From Euryarchaeota archaeon UBA202 (GTDB lineage: Archaea > Thermoplasmatota > E2 > UBA202), in contig DAQA01000029.1 in assembly GCA_002502685.1 (NCBI GenBank), forward strand, positions 1 to 64,000: a stretch of DNA of 64,000 nt. Direction: 5' to 3'. Both the position numbers and the translations under genes were made by a program. The notes beneath the pieces are model-generated. The model had not been told where the DNA came from. It saw only the letters and a program-made list of their open reading frames with translations, and did no database searches. This document shows, piece by piece, positions 55,705 through 63,659 of this stretch (the stretch's first letter is position 1; the number at the start of each line of letters is the position of its first letter).

Positions 55705-56574
55705 CTATCCCCCCTTGAATTTTTTTTCAATACGGTATTGCATGATTTCTGAAATAATACTCATGACACTCACAATTATAAAAAGAAATACACCAGCTGC
55801 AAACAACACATTAACTTTTAAACCATAAGCTTCACCCCAATGACCTGCAATTAAAGAGGTGAGAACAGGGCCTGATTCAAATATATCAAACCACGAATCA
55901 GGAGCACGTGTAATGGCGCTAACCACCATCAGAACAGCCATTGTTTCACCTAAGGCTTTCCCTACCCCCAGGGTTGCTCCCGCAAAGATACCAGATGAGG
56001 CAGCAGGAAATGTTACTTTTTTTATCGTCTGCCAGGGAGTGGCTCCTAGGGCCAATGAAGCTTCCTTTATTTCTCGTGGAACACTTTTTAGGGAGTCATC
56101 AGAAATGCTAATTATTATCGGAAGGGTCATGACTCCAATTATAAGCCCTCCCGCCAGCAAAGAAAAGCCAGAAATCATTCTAAAAGAATCTGTAAGAAAG
56201 GGAACTAATATAATTGCTCCTATAAATCCATAAACCACCGATGGTATCCCCGCCAGTACTTCAATAATGGGTTTTAATATCCGACGTATCCATACGGATG
56301 CCACCTCTGATAAAAAGATACCCCCTCCAATACCTAAAGGATAGGCAATTAATAAGGCGCCACCGGTTACAATAAGCGATCCCCTAATTGCGCCCCCGAG
56401 ACCCAGTTCATTGGAAAAGTCCGTACTAAAAATATCTCCCCCGACTTCAATAAATGCAGGGATTGCCTCTTTGAATAGAAAAAAGAATATAAAAAAGATA
56501 ATAAAAATAGAAAAAGAAGCTATCAAAAGAAAAATACCCTGAATGATATGTTCCTTTGATAGCTTTTTTTTCAT
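55705..56574 (-). CDS. pstC: Phosphate ABC transporter permease
   Basis: The 289-residue permease has six membrane helices, the EAA loop SVPREIKEASLALGATPWQT and the GVGKALGETMAVLMV segment diagnostic of PstC. It pairs with PstA. It lies 24 bases after pstS. Confidence 0.95.
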   Translation of the reverse strand: MKKKLSKEHIIQGIFLLIASFSIFIIFFIFFFLFKEAIPAFIEVGGDIFSTDFSNELGLGGAIRGSLIVTGGALLIAYPLGIGGGIFLSEVASVWIRRILKPIIEVLAGIPSVVYGFIGAIILVPFLTDSFRMISGFSLLAGGLIIGVMTLPIIISISDDSLKSVPREIKEASLALGATPWQTIKKVTFPAASSGIFAGATLGVGKALGETMAVLMVVSAITRAPDSWFDIFESGPVLTSLIAGHWGEAYGLKVNVLFAAGVFLFIIVSVMSIISEIMQYRIEKKFKGG

Positions 56575-56598
56575 TTTTCCTCTCGTGTACCATCTGTC

Positions 56599-57435
56599 CT
56601 ATAACCGGATAAAGCCCGCATCTGCAATAATGTCCTGGCCAGCACTGCTCTGGACGAAATCTATGAACACTTTCACGGCGCCTTTTGGCGCCCCATCCGT
56701 GTACATATGTAGTGATCGAGAAATCGGATAGGTACCTGCCTTTATTGTTGTCTCTGAAGGTGCTATACCATCTAGTTTTAGTGCCGGTGTCGAGTTGCTC
56801 ACATACCCAAGTCCAACATATCCAATACCATTATCGGAATTTGATACAGCGCTCTTAACCTCGGCATTGCTGGGCCATGCTTGATTTGCCACGGTTTCTT
56901 CAATATCGATTGCCGCCATGAAGGTATCATGTGTTCCCGATCCTTCTTCTCTTTCATTGATATTGATTTGTCTATCTGGTCCCCCAACATCCATCCAGTT
57001 TGTTACTGTTCCAACATAGATATCAACCAATTGTGCCGTTGTTAATCCAGTCACTCCAGCATCATAAATATCTTTGCTCACAATTACGGCAACTCCATCA
57101 AAGGCAATCACATTATCGGTAAAATCAACATTTGGAAATTTATCAATTTCAGTTTGCTTGATTTCCCGAGAGGCGGCACCGATATGGATGTTTCCTTCAC
57201 CCAGTTGAGTTATACCGCCACCTGACCCAATGGGTGGAGCGCCAACCTCTACGGTGATATCATCATGTTCTTGATCGAATTTTTCGGCGCATCGTTGAGC
57301 TATCGGAAAGACTGTTGATGAGCCGTTTAGTTTTACCATTTCGCTTTCTGATCCAATGCATCCGCTCATAAATGCAGTTAATGCAAATACGCCTGCAAGT
57401 ACGGCCAGAGTCCTCAATGTATTTATTTTCTTCAT
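56599..57435 (-). CDS. pstS: Phosphate-binding lipoprotein
   Basis: The 278-residue substrate-binding protein has a lipobox-like MSGC at about residue 26, KLNGSSTVFPIAQRCAEKFD with the phosphate-binding Ser, GSGGGITQL and NEREEGSGTHDTFM. It captures phosphate outside the cell for PstCAB. A GGAGGAT Shine-Dalgarno (57444-57450) precedes the ATG. It is the first gene of pstS-C-A-B-phoU. Confidence 0.96.
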   Translation of the reverse strand: MKKINTLRTLAVLAGVFALTAFMSGCIGSESEMVKLNGSSTVFPIAQRCAEKFDQEHDDITVEVGAPPIGSGGGITQLGEGNIHIGAASREIKQTEIDKFPNVDFTDNVIAFDGVAVIVSKDIYDAGVTGLTTAQLVDIYVGTVTNWMDVGGPDRQININEREEGSGTHDTFMAAIDIEETVANQAWPSNAEVKSAVSNSDNGIGYVGLGYVSNSTPALKLDGIAPSETTIKAGTYPISRSLHMYTDGAPKGAVKVFIDFVQSSAGQDIIADAGFIRL

Positions 57436-58374
57436 GATTTAATATCCTCCAAGTTTTCCAATAGACCTATAGTTTAACAAGTTTGTGTATAGAAAATATA
57501 TAAGCTATATAAATTATATATTAATTTATTACCTAATAAAATAACGGTCCTATCTTTTTGTATGCCGTACTCTAAAAGCATATTAGTGATTAATCATCAT
57601 GATTTTTCATGTTTCTTTCTAAAATATCTTTTTATGTCTATCTTTTTATTAAATTTATAAATGTATAAATAAATAGTTTTTTTATATTCAGAAAGGTACG
57701 GGCAAGACACAATAATTATATGTGAATCCTAGCTGATTAGTTAAAGTAGATCTTCGGCAAGATACTTATAACCTAAAAACGGTTTATCCTTCATTCCAAA
57801 ATAGAGGAAAAAAAATGGAGGCAAAGGGTAGGGGAGGAAAGCAAAAAAGAGTGCGGTAGGAAAGACCTCGCCCATACCCTATTTATCTATTTATTCTCTT
57901 TATGTATATATAATATATATGTGACAAACATCGAAGCATATAACACAAATATCGAAGGCTAGGTATCCCTATCCCTTCCCTATTTTTTTCATATTTTGTG
58001 TGGAAAATGTTAAAAACCATTAGTGGTTATAGATTATGGGAGAGGCAGTGGAGAACATGATAGGGTAGGGAAGTTTCCATGGGCAGGTATCCAGAGGAAT
58101 CATTCTTTTGTGAAATATTCCTCTAACTTTTCTATTATCTGCCCTTACTCTCTAGTTTCCTACCAGCTTGGGAATCGACCTTCTTCTCTACCTCTCTCTT
58201 ATTTCCACTACATTCTTTCGATACTATATAAGTATTATTAATTTTTTCAGAGAAACATGATCCTTATTGATTCTCTATATTTCCAATATTTATTTACACA
58301 ACGTTTGGTTTATGGGAAACAAAAATACAGTCTTTTTAGTAGTTCAAACATTTAAATAATTGAGGTGATTGAAA
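57436..58374. other. Intergenic region upstream of pstS, with a hairpin
   Basis: About 940 AT-rich bases. The leftward pstS promoter probably uses a TATATATTTTC-like box at 57492-57505. A G-rich hairpin at 57825-57880 is listed separately. A 72-codon ORF at 58023-58241 has no support. A TATA-like TTTAAATAA (58350-58358) and GAGGTGAT (58362-58369) belong to the decayed gene that follows. Confidence 0.4.
57825..57880. repeat. GC-rich hairpin, candidate structured RNA or regulatory element
   Basis: AGGGTAGGGGAGG (57825-57837) pairs with CCTCGCCCATACCCT (57866-57880), with two bulged bases. It closes a 28-base loop rich in A and G. The element stands out in AT-rich DNA between pstS and accessory genes. 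It resembles no RNA that I can name. Confidence 0.35.
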
Positions 58375-58797
58375 ATGGAAAGGATAATCATAACTGGTTT
58401 GTGTGTATTCCTACTCTCATTATGTCCCTAGGTCTATAATGCCAGCACAACTCATATACCCAAAAGAAATTTCAACGATGATCCAAGACATTCCCTTCGC
58501 AGGTGGTCTTGATGACCCAACCGATTGGGCCTACTTCTTTTTTGGAATTGGGTATGTATGATTAGTTACTGGGTTTATGTTTCTCCTTCTATTCCCCTAT
58601 TTTGAAACATTAAAGAAAATTTTGAGTTTTACAGGTTCCATTCTATATATTCGTTACTTCCCATAGGTGCATCCAAGAATTATGGCGAAGCCTTTGATAC
58701 CTGGTATGTTGACAAGGATGCGCGTCAAGAGAAGGTATATTCTCTTAGCTATTATCCTTTTTTTTGAATTCTCTTGTTTAACTCATCTTTTTTGACT
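58375..58797 (+). pseudogene. Decayed membrane or secreted protein gene
   Basis: A good Shine-Dalgarno (GAGGTGAT) and ATG start a signal-like segment (MERIIITGLCVFLLSLCP) that stops at TAG. One base out of phase the reading continues well: MPAQLIYPKEISTMIQDIPF, DDPTDWAYFFFGIGY. It passes a TGA (58556-58558) into LVTGFMFLLLFPYFETLKK, then a TAG. A third frame reads ASKNYGEAFDTWYVDKDARQ to a stop at 58767. At least two frameshifts and one nonsense codon are needed to restore one protein, so this is a relic. The family is not recognised. Confidence 0.5.
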
Positions 58798-58931
58798 GTT
58801 ATCTTCTAACATCGCCTAGGCCATAAATTTTCAAAACAATATTCTTTATCTATTACAAAAAGATAGTTTACTAACTTCATTAGATATTAATAAATAATAT
58901 TTATTGTTATTTTTACCCCTATTCACTTACA

Positions 58932-58942
58932 TTAATATATAC
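58932..58942 (+). promoter_or_regulatory. TATA-like box of the small AbrB gene, separated from it by the transposon
   Basis: TTAATATATAC lies just left of the target duplication. If the transposon and one duplication copy are removed, this box falls about 23-32 bases before the ATG now at 63660. That is the spacing expected for a leaderless archaeal promoter. Confidence 0.5.
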
Positions 58943-58949
58943 CTTTATG
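58941..58949. repeat. Target-site duplication, left copy
   Basis: ACCTTTATG directly abuts the left terminal inverted repeat and is repeated exactly at 63636-63644 directly after the right one. Confidence 0.85.
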
Positions 58950-59047
58950 GGCTTTGCACATAAAACCCCCACTTTATGTGCAAAATGCAATTCTGCACAT
59001 AAACTCTTATTTTAATGCAGAAATACAAAGGTCAATTGTTGGATACA

Positions 59048-59065
59048 GTAGTTGGAAAAGTTGAT
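59048..59065 (+). repeat. 18-bp inverted repeat, left arm
   Basis: GTAGTTGGAAAAGTTGAT is the exact reverse complement of 61831-61848. The two arms bracket the two cargo genes and nothing else. Confidence 0.75.
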
Positions 59066-59380
59066 ATATTTAGTTCGGTCAAGAAATGAGAAAGACAAAA
59101 AGGATGCTAATAAAATTGGTCTTGGGTAGGAGGAGTAATGAAAGCACAATATTACATCTTCCGAAGAAAATGTGTACTTTATTGCCTACCCCCAACTTTA
59201 TTTAATCATAGCGTTATCCCCTTTGTCTTTCTCAAGATTATAATCAACAAGTTCTTCTTAACTTTTACCCTCTAGAATAATTGTCAAAAATATTAACATT
59301 AGAATTTTTCGATAATTGTACTAAAACATCCGATGCTTGTGCCATACACCATTTATATTTTTCAATGTCTTTCTTATTTG

Positions 59381-59406
59381 CCTGCCCCGCTTTGGGGTCA
59401 GGAGGA
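59381..59406 (+). promoter_or_regulatory. Hairpin overlapping the Shine-Dalgarno of the YiiX-like gene
   Basis: CCTGCCCC (59381-59388) can pair with GGGGTCAGG (59394-59402) with one bulged T. The 3' arm includes the first bases of the GGAGGA Shine-Dalgarno (59401-59406), so folding could limit translation of the gene at 59414. Confidence 0.4.
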
Positions 59407-59413
59407 GATATAA

Positions 59414-60157
59414 ATGAAAGCAAACAAAGAAAAAATAGTAAAAAGAAAGAAAATATCTGTTGTACTGGCACTAGCAGGTATCCTTTTGATACCCGCAATA
59501 ATAATGCCAGTAAGTGCAGAAGAACCTGAGTTGCCGGAACCAGATAACGAGGGAGACATTATATGGGCTGATGCAGGGCGCATACCAGGTGTATCAGGAT
59601 GGGACCATTCCCAATTACATGTAGGTTCTAGTTCCTGCATCGAGGCTGATCCTCACACTGAAAAATGGCCTAGTCCTTGGAATCATACACTTCCATCTCT
59701 TATACCCAACTGGAAATTAAAAGAGTTAGAAGATGATTATGGAAGGGTGGAATATACAGATATAAATGAAACGTACTATGAATATAAAGAAGCGGAGCCT
59801 AAACCCGGGGATAAAGGACATGTGGCCATGGGTTATGGGGAGGTAGGAACTCAGCAAATTAACCGAGACAAAGCTGTTGATTTTGTAGAGGAACAAGAAA
59901 ATGACAGTAGAAAATTTGATTTAATATCGTACTGGAAATGGAACACAAAACAGATAGATGAAGATGATGCTGCTATCCCTGAGAGAGGTAGAAAATATTA
60001 CTGCTCCGAGTTAGTGTGGGCTTCTTACGCATACGAGGAGGTAGGAATAGATTTAGATCCAGATCTTTTTAAAGTTACACCTCAGGAACTCTACGATGAA
60101 ATTGATGATGATAGCAATGATCATGAAATCTACTGGCAATATAGGCAACCGATTTAG
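59414..60157 (+). CDS. Secreted YiiX-like permuted papain-fold (NlpC/P60-type) enzyme, transposon cargo
   Basis: The 247-residue product has a signal peptide (VVLALAGILLIPAIIMPVSA). Then comes a permuted papain fold: GDIIWADAGRIPG opens it, the probable catalytic His is in WDHSQLHVG (about 60-66), and the Cys is in YYCSELVWASYAYE (about 196). That His-first, Cys-late order is the hallmark of the YiiX/YaeF group of amidases and thioesterases. Mature sequence is very acidic. GGAGGAG precedes the ATG by 6 bases. It may act on a surface polymer or lipid-linked amide; the substrate is unknown. It is one of two secreted cargo proteins. Confidence 0.85.
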   Translation: MKANKEKIVKRKKISVVLALAGILLIPAIIMPVSAEEPELPEPDNEGDIIWADAGRIPGVSGWDHSQLHVGSSSCIEADPHTEKWPSPWNHTLPSLIPNWKLKELEDDYGRVEYTDINETYYEYKEAEPKPGDKGHVAMGYGEVGTQQINRDKAVDFVEEQENDSRKFDLISYWKWNTKQIDEDDAAIPERGRKYYCSELVWASYAYEEVGIDLDPDLFKVTPQELYDEIDDDSNDHEIYWQYRQPI

Positions 60158-60239
60158 TCCCTCCAGTATTTAACCAAATGAGACATCTCCTCTTTCCTTT
60201 TTTTTTTATTCCACGGCAAAAAGCTTAAATAAAAAAAAT

Positions 60240-61784
60240 ATGATGGGTAACAATATGAAAAAAATGATGATTGTTCTTGTATTTTTTTCACTTTTAATAG
60301 TATTGCTTTCTTTCTCATTAAATTTATATGGAAGTGAAAGAAGAAATAACGATGAATGGAACAAATTGTTGGGTGGATATAACTCTGATGGTGCACAATC
60401 AATTGCACTAACAGAAGACGAAGGTTACATAATTGGGGGACTTACAAAGAGCTATGGTTCTGGAAGTTGGGATGTCTGGTTAATAAAAACGGATGAAGAT
60501 GGTAATATGCTGTGGAACAGAACATTTGGGGGAAAAGAAGAGGATAGTGCAGAATCCGTTATCCAAACGAAAGACGGAGGATATCTTTTGTGTGGATATA
60601 CATTCTCTTTTGGAACCGGGAGTGCAGACATATGGATTATAAAAACTGATGATGATGGAAACATGCTTTGGAATAAAACATTTGGAGGAGAAAACAATGA
60701 TTATGGGCAATCTATTATACAAACAAATGATGGTGGATATGCTCTCATTGCAACAACTCTTTCTTTTGGATCTACAGACAATGATAGAGATATCTGGCTG
60801 ATAAAAACAGATGGAAATGGAGATATTATGTGGGATAAAATCTTTGGTGGATCAGGGATAGAATGGGGTTCTGATTTAATTCAAACAAACGATGGAGGGT
60901 ATTGTATTGTAGGTTCTACCGCCTCTTATGGTGCAGGAGGATGGGATGTTTGGCTCTTAAAGTTGGATGAAAACGGTGATGTAATCTGGGAGAAAACTAT
61001 CGGAGACGAAGGAATGGATGATGGAAGTTGTATAGAACAAACAAGAGATATGGGATTTATTATTACGGGATCTTCTACATCGTATAGCTCAGGGGGGTGG
61101 AATAATGCTTTATTAATAAAAACTGATCAGAATGGGAATACGCAATGGATAAATGTGTTCGGAGATTATGTGGGAAAACTTGCTGAAGATGCCGGTAATT
61201 CTGTTATTGAGACTCAGGATAGTTACCTTATTGCTGGAATTACTTCATCGTACGATATCGGGGCTTTTGATGCATGGCTGTTAAAGATAGATAAAAAAGG
61301 AAATGAGATATGGAATAAGACATTTGGAGGACGAGAAAGAGAAACAGCCAATTGTGTGTTACAAGCAAAAGATGGAAGCTATATTATATTAGGGGAAACA
61401 AATACTTATGGACAAAAAAAAGATGCATGGTTAATAAAGTGTCAGGATTACCCTCCGCCAGAAATTAAGATAGAAAGACCAAAACCAAACTATCTCTATC
61501 TTTTTGGTAAGGAAATATTACCTCTCAGACAAACAATAATACTAGGGGGAATTATCGTCACTTCTGAGGTATATGATCTTCAGAATAAGATAGATAGAGT
61601 AGAATACTATCTAACTGGGCAAGACTATGAAACCGAGCCCAGGGCAATCATTCATTCACCCCCATTTAATTGGGAATGGACTTCCTCTGCATTTGGGTTA
61701 TATGAAATAACAGCTGGTGCATATTATGGAAATGCTGGTTCCGTAGCAGTAGATACAGTCAATGTAAGAATTTTTAACATCTAG
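60240..61784 (+). CDS. Surface beta-propeller-like repeat protein, transposon cargo
   Basis: The 514-residue product has an N-terminal signal/anchor (MIVLVFFSLLIVLLSFSLNL) and about seven repeats of some 55 residues. Each has a GGY(L/I/A) strand, a SYG or SFG turn, DVWLIKTDEDGN and MLWNKTFGG. These match archaeal and bacterial WD-like/PQQ-like propeller repeats. A C-terminal Ig-like domain follows (about 425-514, VYDLQNKIDRVEYYLTGQD). It follows the YiiX-like gene by 82 bases in the same direction. It is probably an adhesin or surface recognition protein; ATG alternatives at 60243 and 60255 exist. Confidence 0.85.
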   Translation: MMGNNMKKMMIVLVFFSLLIVLLSFSLNLYGSERRNNDEWNKLLGGYNSDGAQSIALTEDEGYIIGGLTKSYGSGSWDVWLIKTDEDGNMLWNRTFGGKEEDSAESVIQTKDGGYLLCGYTFSFGTGSADIWIIKTDDDGNMLWNKTFGGENNDYGQSIIQTNDGGYALIATTLSFGSTDNDRDIWLIKTDGNGDIMWDKIFGGSGIEWGSDLIQTNDGGYCIVGSTASYGAGGWDVWLLKLDENGDVIWEKTIGDEGMDDGSCIEQTRDMGFIITGSSTSYSSGGWNNALLIKTDQNGNTQWINVFGDYVGKLAEDAGNSVIETQDSYLIAGITSSYDIGAFDAWLLKIDKKGNEIWNKTFGGRERETANCVLQAKDGSYIILGETNTYGQKKDAWLIKCQDYPPPEIKIERPKPNYLYLFGKEILPLRQTIILGGIIVTSEVYDLQNKIDRVEYYLTGQDYETEPRAIIHSPPFNWEWTSSAFGLYEITAGAYYGNAGSVAVDTVNVRIFNI

Positions 61785-61830
61785 AAATTTGATTTTCGGT
61801 GAAAGTTGGCAAAGACCAAAAAAAAAACGC

Positions 61831-61848
61831 ATCAACTTTTCCAACTAC
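61831..61848 (-). repeat. 18-bp inverted repeat, right arm
   Basis: ATCAACTTTTCCAACTAC is the exact reverse complement of 59048-59065. It lies 47 bases after the stop of the propeller gene. Confidence 0.75.
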
Positions 61849-61929
61849 ATTAATAAAAAATGGAAGTGAAACTTGATTAAAATTTATAACCGATTTAAAT
61901 TTGTATATTTGGCAATAATTGAGCTATTT

Positions 61930-62160
61930 TTATTTGATATACCAAAAGTTAGCTCTCCCTTTTTTTTCTCTGTATATCCCAATGTCTCGTTTTGAAAGAT
62001 TAACAAGATGTTTTTTTGCTGTCAGCCAGCTCATATTTCCATAATCTGCTACTTCATTTGTAGTCAGAGGGCGACGTGCATTTTCTAATATTTCACAGGT
62101 TAGCCGTTCATAGGGGGTCAATGAACTTAAATTGCATCCTACTTTTTTTGCTTTAATCAA
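61930..62160 (-). CDS. Small winged-helix DNA-binding protein (76 aa)
   Basis: The product reads SLTPYERLTCEILENARRPL, TTNEVADYGNMSWLTAKKHL and GRANFWYIK: a compact winged helix with the recognition helix near MSWLTAKKHLVNL. It overlaps the AbrB gene upstream by eight bases, so the two form a small regulatory operon. It probably controls the divergent transposase or cargo genes. Confidence 0.8.
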   Translation of the reverse strand: MIKAKKVGCNLSSLTPYERLTCEILENARRPLTTNEVADYGNMSWLTAKKHLVNLSKRDIGIYREKKGRANFWYIK

Positions 62161-62380
62161 TTATCTCACCTACCATGATTTTTTTATTAACTTTTTCTAT
62201 GTATGCAAGATTGACAATAAATCTCATTTTATTACCTTTCCTAACATCTAATATATCCGATATCTTTTTAGGGAGTCTGACTAAAAATTGTTCGCCATCA
62301 AAACTAATAGTGGCTGCTTTCTCAATTTTTTCTTCCCTATATGCACCCTCATCAAGTATACTTTCGATTTGTTCTTTCAT
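62153..62380 (-). CDS. AbrB/SpoVT-type DNA-binding protein (75 aa)
   Basis: The swapped-hairpin motif ISFDGEQFLVRLPKKISDIL and DVRKGNKMRFIVNL identifies an AbrB-like domain, as in antitoxins and transition-state regulators. I take the ATG at 62380; the upstream TTG at 62401 lies within a TCGTACAA site. With the winged-helix partner it probably binds the TCGTACGA sites in the divergent promoter. No toxin is apparent, so a toxin-antitoxin role is not supported. Confidence 0.82.
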   Translation of the reverse strand: MKEQIESILDEGAYREEKIEKAATISFDGEQFLVRLPKKISDILDVRKGNKMRFIVNLAYIEKVNKKIMVGEIID

Positions 62381-62393
62381 TTTATATAGATAA

Positions 62394-62500
62394 TCGTACA
62401 ATTTATTTATATAATTTTTGATAAAAAACCTATAATTCGTACGATATATTATTAAAAAATAAAAACTTTTAAATACTCTTAATGCATTATAATCGTACGA
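62394..62500. promoter_or_regulatory. Divergent promoter with three TCGTACGA-type sites
   Basis: The palindrome TCGTACGA occurs at 62437-62444 and 62493-62500, with a variant TCGTACAA at 62394-62401. All three lie between the leftward AbrB gene and the rightward transposase gene. CG-containing octamers are rare in this AT-rich DNA, so they are good operator candidates for the AbrB/winged-helix pair. Confidence 0.55.
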
Positions 62501-62527
62501 AATAATTAGTATATATTAATAATATAA

Positions 62528-63619
62528 ATGAAGAAACAAACTCATCTTGACCAATGGGGTGTTTGTGGCACCCCAAAGGTCTGGAGGTCTGATAGAATGA
62601 GTATCAAACCCCTAAAAGATATAGAAAAAAAAGTAAATAAAGGTTCATATCCTCAAGATTGGGTAGCATACAATCTAGCACAAACACAAGAAAAACTCCT
62701 ATTTATTGAATTATTACATGAGCTAACATCACAGATACCGCAACCAAAATATAAAGGAAACGGGAGACCTCCAGCAAACTTTGGAGAAATGGTTTTCACG
62801 TGTTGTCTCAAGACTTATCTTGATTTTAGTAGTAGGAGAAGTGAATCAGACATCAAATTAGTAAAACAGCTTGGTTATATCACCCATGCTTCACATTTCA
62901 ATACCATCCTTAAATATCTTAACCAACCAATTATGAAAAAAGTTTTAGCAAAGCTCATTGCTTTATCATCTTTACCCCTTAAAGAAATTGAAAAGGATTT
63001 CACCATGGATGCCTCAGGTTTTAGCACGGCAATGGTGTGTAACTGGAATAAATCACAAAAAATCCACTCGGAGAAAAGACTTTTTAAGAAGGCTCATGTG
63101 ATGAGCGGTGTTAAAACCAATATCATAACTCACGTTGAGATTACAGATGGATATGTCCATGATAGTCTGATGCTAGAAAAACTCGTAGTTTCGACAAATA
63201 AACATTTTAGGATGGAGGAAGTGAGTGCTGATAAAGGTTATTCATCAGAAAAAAACCTCCAGATAATTGCGAAAACTGGGGCTGTACCCTATGTTTTATT
63301 TAAAATTAATGCTAAAAAAACGAAGGACAGACTTCCTATCTGGCGTACCATGCTTCTATTTTTTAGGGAGAATAAAGAAGAGTTTATGGAACATTATCAT
63401 AAGAGAAACAATGCAGAATCTGTGTTCTCGATGATGAAACGGAAGTTTGGTGGATTTGTTCGAGCACGGAAATCACTTGCACAGGAAAACGAGGTCTTAT
63501 GTAAAGTGCTCTGCCACAACATTTGTGTCCTTATCCAAGAAATGTTCGAGTTGGGAATAAAAATTGATTTTGAAGAAATCGTCAGGGATGAGTTTATGTG
63601 CAAATTCAGACTAGATTAA
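62528..63619 (+). CDS. DDE transposase (IS4/IS5-like)
   Basis: The 363-residue protein has the catalytic triad in FTMDASGFST (Asp), EVSADKGYSSEKN (Asp) and KRNNAESVFSMMKRKFGG (Glu with the Y/N-x-E-x4-K type signature). An N-terminal GNGRPPANFGEMVFTCCLKT region matches DUF772-like transposase N-termini. The length is complete. A 9-bp duplication and 15-bp inverted repeats at the element ends fit this group. Its last codons encode a subterminal repeat (TTTATGTGCAAA). Confidence 0.92.
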   Translation: MKKQTHLDQWGVCGTPKVWRSDRMSIKPLKDIEKKVNKGSYPQDWVAYNLAQTQEKLLFIELLHELTSQIPQPKYKGNGRPPANFGEMVFTCCLKTYLDFSSRRSESDIKLVKQLGYITHASHFNTILKYLNQPIMKKVLAKLIALSSLPLKEIEKDFTMDASGFSTAMVCNWNKSQKIHSEKRLFKKAHVMSGVKTNIITHVEITDGYVHDSLMLEKLVVSTNKHFRMEEVSADKGYSSEKNLQIIAKTGAVPYVLFKINAKKTKDRLPIWRTMLLFFRENKEEFMEHYHKRNNAESVFSMMKRKFGGFVRARKSLAQENEVLCKVLCHNICVLIQEMFELGIKIDFEEIVRDEFMCKFRLD

Positions 63620-63635
63620 GTTTATGTGCAAAGCC

Positions 63636-63644
63636 ACCTTTATG
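63636..63644. repeat. Target-site duplication, right copy
   Basis: ACCTTTATG follows the right terminal inverted repeat directly and equals 58941-58949. Confidence 0.85.
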
Positions 63645-63659
63645 ATTATGTTAATTATC

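Larger units (their letters stand above)
58950..59413. other. Transposon left end, non-coding
   Basis: It holds the terminal and subterminal repeats, one arm (59048-59065) of an 18-bp inverted repeat, and a hairpin at 59381-59402 that overlaps the Shine-Dalgarno of the next gene. I see no gene. Confidence 0.5.
58950..63635 (+). mobile_element. 4.69-kb cargo-carrying DDE transposon
   Basis: The ends are perfect 15-bp inverted repeats: GGCTTTGCACATAAA at 58950-58964 and TTTATGTGCAAAGCC at 63621-63635. Both are flanked by the 9-bp direct repeat ACCTTTATG. Subterminal copies of the core (TTTATGTGCAAA at 58973-58984, TGCACATAAA at 58994-59003, TTTATGTGCAAA at 63593-63604) probably bind transposase. 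The element carries a YiiX-like amidase, a beta-propeller surface protein, an AbrB/winged-helix pair and the transposase. No second copy of the terminal repeat lies next to the transposase gene, so the cargo is inside the element. The perfect duplication indicates a recent insertion. Confidence 0.85.

Noticed and set aside
58023..58241. 72-codon ORF upstream of the decayed gene
   Set aside because: No Shine-Dalgarno, irregular composition and no domain.
58552..58671. Intron-like segment (GTATGT start, pyrimidine-rich end, ATAG) inside the decayed gene
   Set aside because: Archaea lack spliceosomal introns, and joining GG to GTGCATCC gives the wrong frame. The inner segment itself reads as a hydrophobic coding stretch.
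8686..58797. Stop-codon reassignment (TGA read as Trp) as the cause of broken genes
   Set aside because: The lesions involve TAA, TAG, TGA and frameshifts, and many intact genes here (for example aIF5A, UbiD, MtrH) end in TGA.
62153..62401. Toxin-antitoxin system built on the AbrB gene
   Set aside because: The partner is a winged-helix protein, not a toxin; a transposon regulator is the simpler reading.
62400..63635. A simple IS limited to the transposase gene
   Set aside because: No copy of the 15-bp terminal repeat lies just left of the transposase. The matching end with target duplication is at 58950.
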